DNA of 28,559 bases from Kordiimonadaceae bacterium UBA4441 (GTDB lineage: Bacteria; Pseudomonadota; Alphaproteobacteria; Sphingomonadales; Emcibacteraceae), in assembly GCA_002390425.1 (NCBI GenBank), contig DGPL01000054.1, positions 1 through 28,559 of the forward strand, written 5' to 3'. The position numbers were made by a program, and so were the translations under genes. This document shows, piece after piece, positions 24,231 through 28,559 of this stretch (position 1 is the first letter of the stretch; the number at the start of each line of letters is the position of its first letter). A model generated the notes under the pieces. The model was not told the origin of the DNA and made no database searches. It saw nothing but the letters and a program-made list of their open reading frames with translations.

Positions 24231-25214
24231 TTGGTTAAAAGCCTAGATATCAAATTACTCGCAAGACTGGGAACCTTAGGGCAATTGGAAATTTTCCTTC
24301 AAGTTGCAAAAGAAGGAAGTATAGCACGAGCCGCCGAAGTTTTGAACCTGACGCAACCTAGTGTTTCTATTCAAGTTAAAAAATTATCTGAAGTTTTTGG
24401 TCTTCCTCTTTATGAAGTTGTTGGCAAAAAATTAAAACTTACAGAAGCTGGTAGGAAAGTTGAAGAAGCAGGTAAAGAAATTTTTGAAGTTGTAGGACGG
24501 CTTGATGATGAATTAAATGATCTAAAGGGGCTTCGTTCCGGTACGCTTAGTATATCCGTTGTGACAACATCAAAATACTTTTTACCTCATATAATGGCGC
24601 CCTTTTGTGAACTTTATCCGGGTGTTGAAGTCGAATTAAATATCGGTAATCGCAGCACAATCATTGACCGCTTGAACAAGAACTTAGATGACCTTTATAT
24701 TTTTAGTGAATTACCAGATAGTCTAGATATCGTTGCTTATCCTTTTCTTCCTAACCCTATTGCAGTTATCGCATCGAAAAATCATGTTCTCGCGGATAAA
24801 AAGAAATTAAAATGGAAAGATATTGAGCATGCGCGGTTCATCATGCGTGAGACAGGTTCTGGTTCTCTATTTGGTGTACAAAACTTTCTAAAAGAAAATA
24901 ATTATAAAATGAACGATGTTATAACAATTCAAAGCAATGAGGCGATTAAACATGCAGTGATGGCTAATATGGGAATTTCTATTATTTCGGCATATACCCT
25001 CAGTAATGCTGGTTCGGATGGTATTGTTCAACTGAATGTGGAAGGATTTCCTCTTCTATCACAATGGGAAATGGTTCATTTAAAAAATAAAAAACTTTCG
25101 ACAGTAGCGCAGATGTTTCTTGATTTTATGCTAAACAATGGTCGTGATTTGCTTCCAATGAAAAAAATCGAACGTAATGTGCAATCTGCAATTGACGGGC
25201 ATTGGGGTGTTTAA
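24231..25214 (+). CDS. LysR family transcriptional regulator
   Basis: A 327-residue LysR regulator with an N-terminal winged HTH (about residues 17-75; SIARAAEVLNLTQPSVSIQV is the recognition part) and a C-terminal effector domain from about residue 103 (GTLSISVVTTSKYFLPHIMA), most like the CbbR/CysL group. The start is TTG at 24231, preceded by AAGAGGG. Unusually for LysR genes it is in the same direction as, and 12 bp after, the racemase-fold gene. It probably regulates that gene and the bicupin 110 bp downstream. Confidence 0.92.
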   Translation: MVKSLDIKLLARLGTLGQLEIFLQVAKEGSIARAAEVLNLTQPSVSIQVKKLSEVFGLPLYEVVGKKLKLTEAGRKVEEAGKEIFEVVGRLDDELNDLKGLRSGTLSISVVTTSKYFLPHIMAPFCELYPGVEVELNIGNRSTIIDRLNKNLDDLYIFSELPDSLDIVAYPFLPNPIAVIASKNHVLADKKKLKWKDIEHARFIMRETGSGSLFGVQNFLKENNYKMNDVITIQSNEAIKHAVMANMGISIISAYTLSNAGSDGIVQLNVEGFPLLSQWEMVHLKNKKLSTVAQMFLDFMLNNGRDLLPMKKIERNVQSAIDGHWGV

Positions 25215-25227
25215 TGCATTTTAAAAA

Positions 25228-25245
25228 CATAGATAAATATCTATG
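25228..25245. promoter_or_regulatory. Candidate LysR operator: perfect 18-bp dyad upstream of the bicupin gene
   Basis: CATAGATA, two A, TATCTATG forms perfect 8-bp arms in the 110-bp gap between the LysR stop and the bicupin start, 80 bp from the latter. A related sequence precedes the racemase-fold gene. It is a plausible binding site for the LysR product; no experiment supports this here. Confidence 0.4.
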
Positions 25246-25324
25246 ATAATAATAAAAAATTATTAATTATTATCTATATTGACTAAATGGTAGATTACAA
25301 CATGAAATAATAAGGAGATTAGGT

Positions 25325-26227
25325 ATGAGACCTCATGTAGAATTTGTACACGAAGATGATTTAATTTGGCATCCTGCTGAATTACCACACGCTCAGGGTG
25401 AAGCAGTTCAAAAGAACCTTTGCTATGATGAAGAAGATGGTTCTGCGTCTTTAAGAGTAGACTTTAGAACTGTATGGACGAGACCATCTGGTCTTCATAC
25501 TGCACTTACAGAATGGTATATCCTTAAAGGAGAGGTTCGTATCGGCGATACGACATTAAGTGATGGTGATTATTGGTGTGCCCCTAAGGGAGTTTTAACG
25601 CCGGAACTTGAAGTTCAACCGGGTACAGAAATTCTTCTTTTTAGAGAATATGGTGACTGGCAATTTACACCAGGAGATAAAGACGGTGATAATAAGGCCA
25701 AAGATGCTGAGCTCGTGATCATGAGCAGCGGCAAAATGAAATGGTATGATGTAGAAGACCCAGTGAACGGAAGCCCGATGGATTTTGAACGTGGTGGCAC
25801 ACCTGTTCCGGGATTACATATTAAATTGCTTTACCGAGATCCTGAAACAGGTTTTTACACGCGATTAATAAGAGCTGAACCGGGTTGGGTAGAACACCCG
25901 CTTGCTCATCACCCAGTTTTTGAAGAAGCCTATATGCTTGATGGTGATTTTGAATATAATTTTGGTACGATGAAAGTAGGAAGCTATTTCTTTAGACCTG
26001 CGGGTATTCGCCATGGAGATTTCTTTGCGGGGAAAGAAAACGGGTTTGTTTTCATTCTTCGTTGTGATGGTGACCTGGTTGATTGGTATACTGAAAATGC
26101 CAGAGTTGAAATGCAAGGTGATCCTGTAAACTGGGGTGAGGGTTATCCGAGAAGTGAGCCTCCAGTTTTGATACAACCTACTCGTTCTAAATCTGCTGGT
26201 AAATGGAAAGACCCTAATTACCAATAA
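25325..26227 (+). CDS. Two-domain cupin protein
   Basis: A 300-residue bicupin. Module 1 (about residues 25-115) has TEWYILKGEVRIGDTTLSDG and GDYWCAPKG; module 2 (about 170-265) has HHPVFEEAYMLDGDFEYN and GSYFFRPAGIRHGDF. Module 2 keeps His and Glu residues that could hold a metal (His at about 196-197, Glu at about 201-202 and a His in GIRHG), while module 1 lacks His ligands and may be structural. A strong AAGGAGA precedes the ATG. Cupins in such clusters are often dioxygenases, isomerases or sensors; no role is assigned. The gene ends before a strong bidirectional terminator at the element boundary. Confidence 0.85.
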   Translation: MRPHVEFVHEDDLIWHPAELPHAQGEAVQKNLCYDEEDGSASLRVDFRTVWTRPSGLHTALTEWYILKGEVRIGDTTLSDGDYWCAPKGVLTPELEVQPGTEILLFREYGDWQFTPGDKDGDNKAKDAELVIMSSGKMKWYDVEDPVNGSPMDFERGGTPVPGLHIKLLYRDPETGFYTRLIRAEPGWVEHPLAHHPVFEEAYMLDGDFEYNFGTMKVGSYFFRPAGIRHGDFFAGKENGFVFILRCDGDLVDWYTENARVEMQGDPVNWGEGYPRSEPPVLIQPTRSKSAGKWKDPNYQ

Positions 26228-26249
26228 TATTATTATGTATTTTTAAAAC

Positions 26250-26281
26250 AAAAAGCCCGATGAATTATCATCGGGCTTTTT
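26250..26281. terminator. Bidirectional Rho-independent terminator
   Basis: A perfect 14-bp stem (AAAAAGCCCGATGA against TCATCGGGCTTTTT) with loop ATTA. Its A and T runs allow termination on both strands: of the bicupin transcript on the plus strand, and of the tRNA-Arg gene on the minus strand, whose 3' end remnant starts 9 bp away. Confidence 0.92.
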
Positions 26282-26289
26282 GTGTTGAA

Positions 26290-26340
26290 TGGCGCGCTTG
26301 GGAAGATTCGAACTCCCGACCCCTTGATTCGTAGTCAAAG
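26290..26340 (-). other. Attachment site: 3' fragment of tRNA-Arg(ACG)
   Basis: Read on the minus strand, the segment has a paired anticodon stem (TTTGA/TCAAG) around the loop CTACGAA (anticodon ACG), a T arm (GGGAG, TTCGAAT, CTTCC), the 3' acceptor strand CAAGCGC, G and CCA. The 5' half with D arm and acceptor strand is absent: the bases before the anticodon stem do not pair with it. The direction means the intact tRNA should lie to the right, outside the window, with the mobile element in between. A tyrosine integrase gene begins 155 bp away, as expected of an att site. Confidence 0.88.
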
Positions 26341-26466
26341 TGTTTTGTGTTATTATGTAGCTCCCTGAAATGGATTGAATGAGATAATCTCTATTAAACA
26401 ATTGAAAATGAATGTATATATGATTACATTGTCTTTCAAGAGTATTCACGTAATTTCAACTATTAT

Positions 26467-26486
26467 GGTACCCATGGAGGTACCCA
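26467..26486 (+). repeat. GGTACCCA direct repeat pair upstream of the integrase
   Basis: GGTACCCA occurs at 26467-26474 and again at 26479-26486, a 12-bp period, immediately before the integrase ATG at 26496. Such repeats near P4-type integrase genes could be integrase arm sites or an autoregulatory operator. The second copy overlaps the AGGGA ribosome site region, so binding could block translation or transcription initiation. Function is inferred. Confidence 0.5.
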
Positions 26487-26495
26487 GGGATAAAT

Positions 26496-27680
26496 ATGAT
26501 ATTCACAGATGCAAAAATTAGATCTCTAGAATTAAAGAAAAATAGGTATGAAGTCTGGGAAGATGGTCGTAGTGGATTTGGTATGAGGGTTTCCCCCGTG
26601 GGGACCAAATCATGGCTTTATATGTTTTGGTTTGAAGGTGAAAAGTTTCGGATGACTTTAGGAAGATATCCAAAGATGACCCTCTCAAAAGCTCATATAG
26701 CTTATGAAAAAGCGAAAGAGGTCAAAGAGAGTGGAATAAATCCTTCAAAGTTACAAAGATCAAAAAATAAAGAGGAGCGAGATGCTGCAACAATTCAGTC
26801 TATTTGCGACGATTATCTTAGTACAGTAGATGGTGTTCGTAAAACTGCTCCTGAAATGCGTCGTGTAATTAATAAAGAAATATTGCCCATTTGGAGAAAA
26901 AGAAAAGTAAAATCGATCTCCAAAGCAGATATAACTTCGTTACTAAATGGTATAAAAAACAGAGGGGCACCGATCCAGGCAAATCGTGTTCAAGCATTAC
27001 TTCATAGGATGTTTAATTGGGCTATCAGCGAAGGACATATAGAATATAATCCTTGTTCGGGCATAGAAAAACGCGGTGTTGAAGTTCAAAGGGATAGAGT
27101 TTTATCCGATGATGAAATTAAAAAGTTTTGGCACAACATTGATAAATGTTCCATGGCAGAAGAGATAAAACTTGCTTTAAAGTTTCAACTCATCACTGTT
27201 CAACGGAAAGGTGAAATTGTGTTAGCTAAGAAAGAGGAAATTGATCTTGAAAATAAAGTTTGGACTATACCAGCCTCAAATTCAAAAAACGGGTTGGCTC
27301 ATAGGGTACCATTATCAAATTTAGCAATGGATATAATTGAGGGTGCTATTACATTGCATCCGAACTCTATATGGCTACTTGCTTCACCAGCTTTTGTAAT
27401 GAAAGATGAACCAATTAGAGCGCGTTCTATTGATCATGCAATAAGAAAAAATTTGAATGTTTTGGAGTTAATAAATGTGAAGCCTCATGATCTAAGAAGG
27501 ACCGGCGCATCCAACATCGCTTCCCTCGGAATACCCCGTTTTACATTATCTCGAGTTCTGAACCATAAAGACAGTGGTCCGACCGCAGTTTATGACCGTC
27601 ATAGTTACGATACTGAAAAGAAGGTTGCATTAGATACCTGGGCGGAGAAGTTAAATAGTATAGTAAATAGTGATGTGTAA
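26496..27680 (+). CDS. int: Tyrosine recombinase/integrase, P4 type (DUF4102 N-terminus)
   Basis: A 394-residue integrase of normal length. The N-terminal DUF4102 domain (residues 3-85, LTLGRYPKMTLSKA-like segment) is followed by a core-binding SAM-like domain (about 95-185) and the catalytic domain. The catalytic set is complete: Arg237 (VQRKGE), Lys264, His331 and Arg334 (HDLRRTG), His357 (LNHKD) and Tyr366 (VYDRHSY). It should recombine at the tRNA-Arg 3' end found 155 bp upstream. It is transcribed away from the attachment site into the element. A weak AGGGA precedes the ATG. Confidence 0.96.
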   Translation: MIFTDAKIRSLELKKNRYEVWEDGRSGFGMRVSPVGTKSWLYMFWFEGEKFRMTLGRYPKMTLSKAHIAYEKAKEVKESGINPSKLQRSKNKEERDAATIQSICDDYLSTVDGVRKTAPEMRRVINKEILPIWRKRKVKSISKADITSLLNGIKNRGAPIQANRVQALLHRMFNWAISEGHIEYNPCSGIEKRGVEVQRDRVLSDDEIKKFWHNIDKCSMAEEIKLALKFQLITVQRKGEIVLAKKEEIDLENKVWTIPASNSKNGLAHRVPLSNLAMDIIEGAITLHPNSIWLLASPAFVMKDEPIRARSIDHAIRKNLNVLELINVKPHDLRRTGASNIASLGIPRFTLSRVLNHKDSGPTAVYDRHSYDTEKKVALDTWAEKLNSIVNSDV

Positions 27681-27772
27681 AGGAATAAGGTGGTTTCTTA
27701 AATAGGTGACTTTTAAAGAAAATTAACAATCCAAAACATACATAGAATTGAACATTAATCAGGTTTTTTGCG

Positions 27773-27811
27773 TGCTGAAGTGCGCAGAAAGATTAGCATT
27801 CAGCATTTTTT
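27773..27811 (+). terminator. Possible weak terminator after the integrase
   Basis: TGCTGAA (27773-27779) and TTCAGCA (27799-27805) are perfect 7-bp arms 19 bases apart, followed by six T. The long loop makes it a weak candidate. It is 92 bp after the integrase stop. Confidence 0.35.
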
Positions 27812-27924
27812 GGAAATTTTTAGTATGCAATTCCTTGTCAAGTTTTGGTTCTTATGAGACACTTCAATGGTTAGCAACAAACACTAATGTGTTTCAACGC
27901 TAATGAGCTACTTAATTTGAGTAA

Positions 27925-27962
27925 TAAAAAACCCCGGTGCTGCTCGAACAGCTACCGAGGTT
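27925..27962 (-). terminator. GC-rich stem-loop with minus-strand U-tract
   Basis: Stem AACCCCGGT/ACCGAGGTT (one mismatch) extends through a one-base bulge into GCTG/CAGC around a six-base loop CTCGAA. On the minus strand it is followed by TTTTT, as in a Rho-independent terminator. No minus-strand gene is visible to its right, so it may end a small or antisense RNA, or be part of the larger dyad 27909-27972. Confidence 0.5.
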
Positions 27963-28075
27963 AAATTAAGTAACATACATCGCAGCATGTTGAATAAGTT
28001 TATATCCTAGCCTTGTTCAATTTGCAATTAATATCAATATTTTCTGAAAAGAAAATTAATTATTAAGGATTAAAT

Positions 28076-28282
28076 ATGAACGAGACAGTAAAGACAAAAA
28101 TTGCAAACAGTTTTTTATCTCTATCAGATGTAATGGAAATCACAAGCCTCTCGGCCACTACAATCTGGCGTGAAGAGAATGCAGGGCGTTTTCCCAAACG
28201 CCGTAAACTTTCATCAAATCGTGTTGGGTTTATTCAAAGCGAGATTGATGACTGGTGTTATTCTAAAACACTATCAAGTTAA
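28076..28282 (+). CDS. AlpA-family small HTH regulator/excisionase
   Basis: A 68-residue protein with the AlpA/MerR-like HTH: FLSLSDVMEITSLSATTIWR (residues 13-32), then EENAGRFPKRRKLSSNRVGF and a closing SEIDDWC segment. AAGGAT lies before the ATG. In P4-like elements AlpA activates integrase expression or acts as excisionase; the same is expected here given the integrase 395 bp upstream. Confidence 0.93.
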   Translation: MNETVKTKIANSFLSLSDVMEITSLSATTIWREENAGRFPKRRKLSSNRVGFIQSEIDDWCYSKTLSS

Positions 28283-28361
28283 ATTTTAATAACGTTTAGA
28301 CTTATCTATTTATCACGAAAATGGACGGTCTTTGATAATTTGCGCCTGATAGGAAAATTCT

Positions 28362-28559
28362 ATGCAATTTTTAGAAAAAAAATCTCTAGAGAAAATACTG
28401 GATACTACCACTACCACAACCGCAACCGAGGTGTCTTGTAAGAAAATACAAAGCAATCTTGTTAAAAACCATAATCTCTCAACTGACCAAGTTAAAAAAG
28501 TTGATTTGATAATCAATACCAAACGCTGCAAGGGTTGTTTGACCATCAAATCCGTCTCA
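28362..28559 (+). CDS. Hypothetical protein, cut by the right window edge
   Basis: The frame opens with ATG at 28362, seven bases after AGGAA, and is open for 66 codons to the edge. The N-terminus is MQFLEKKSLEKIL, followed by a Thr-rich stretch and a CKGC motif near the end of the visible part. I do not recognise a family from this fragment. Its place after an alpA-like gene fits a replication or primase-type gene of the element, but nothing in the sequence proves that. Confidence 0.5.
   Translation, partial: MQFLEKKSLEKILDTTTTTTATEVSCKKIQSNLVKNHNLSTDQVKKVDLIINTKRCKGCLTIKSVS

Larger units (their letters stand above)
27681..28075. other. Gene-free 395-bp segment with four inverted repeats
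   Basis: No coding frame with a ribosome site is visible. It holds four inverted repeats in 250 bp: 27773-27805; 27871-27903 (TTAGC and AAACAC against GTGTTT and GCTAA around TAAT); 27909-27972 (10-bp outer arms around a GC-rich stem-loop); and 27990-28020 (TTGAATAAG against CTTGTTCAA, one mismatch). This density between the integrase and the alpA-like gene suggests a control region, excision-related sites, a small RNA or a replication/transfer origin. None of these is proven. Confidence 0.6.
26290..28559. mobile_element. Left end of a tRNA-Arg-integrated element (continues past the window)
   Basis: The segment starts at a truncated tRNA-Arg 3' end and carries, in order, a P4-type tyrosine integrase, a gene-free region rich in inverted repeats, an AlpA-like small HTH protein and an unknown gene cut by the edge. 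This gene set is standard for genomic islands and satellite-phage-like elements. No cargo is visible and the right boundary is outside the window, so its size and class are unknown. Confidence 0.85.

Noticed and set aside
26243..26449. Minus-strand frame of 68 codons
   Set aside because: It crosses the tRNA fragment and the terminator; its middle is a translation of the tRNA T arm, a common artefact.
1..28559. CRISPR arrays, rRNA genes, insertion sequences and antiphage systems
   Set aside because: No regularly spaced repeats, rRNA motifs, transposase or recognisable defence genes were found in the visible sequence.

Overview
The window is an AT-rich (about 40% GC by eye), gene-dense bacterial chromosome segment. 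A tripartite TRAP carboxylate transporter, a methylmalonate-semialdehyde dehydrogenase with an omega-amino acid transaminase, family III CoA transferase, DUF1838, spinster-type MFS and VOC proteins, and an Arg(ACG) tRNA remnant fit a marine alphaproteobacterium. A gammaproteobacterium is not excluded; the taxonomic call is inference from gene content.

Region A (1-11250) looks like one carboxylic-acid catabolic cluster in two divergent arms. The leftward operon is CoA transferase, two tandem VOC proteins and an MFS transporter cut by the window edge. The rightward arm is an HMG-CoA-lyase-like enzyme, TRAP subunits P, Q and M, an MDR-type NADP oxidoreductase, an exported DUF1838 protein, and aconitase-family large and small subunits (LeuC/LeuD-like). 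No leuA or leuB is present. I infer uptake of a di- or tricarboxylate, hydration or isomerisation, CoA activation and carbon-carbon cleavage; the substrate cannot be read from sequence. A dyad lies between the two arms.

Region B (11259-15609) has a leftward trio (two-domain VOC protein, nitrilase-fold protein with altered catalytic triad, six-helix membrane protein) divergent from an FAD-linked oxidase. Region C (15869-18731) is the dehydrogenase/transaminase pair, which fits beta-alanine or related omega-amino acid breakdown. Region D (18872-20021) holds a peptide-deformylase-like protein that has lost two of three metal ligands and an exported SYLF protein. Region E (20042-23272) has a membrane acyltransferase divergent from a membrane-anchored LytTR regulator, followed by a secreted NHL beta-propeller. 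Region F (23472-26227) has an arylmalonate-decarboxylase-like protein lacking both catalytic cysteine positions, a LysR regulator and a bicupin, with a related AT-rich motif before the first and last of these.

Region G (26290-28559) is the left end of an integrative element. It starts at a 51-nt 3' fragment of tRNA-Arg(ACG) (attachment site), followed by a P4-type tyrosine integrase, a 395-bp gene-free segment rich in inverted repeats, an AlpA-like regulator and an unknown gene cut by the right edge. The strongest leads are the uncharacterised catabolic cluster, the three proteins with conserved folds but replaced catalytic residues, and the element's attachment site and inverted-repeat region.
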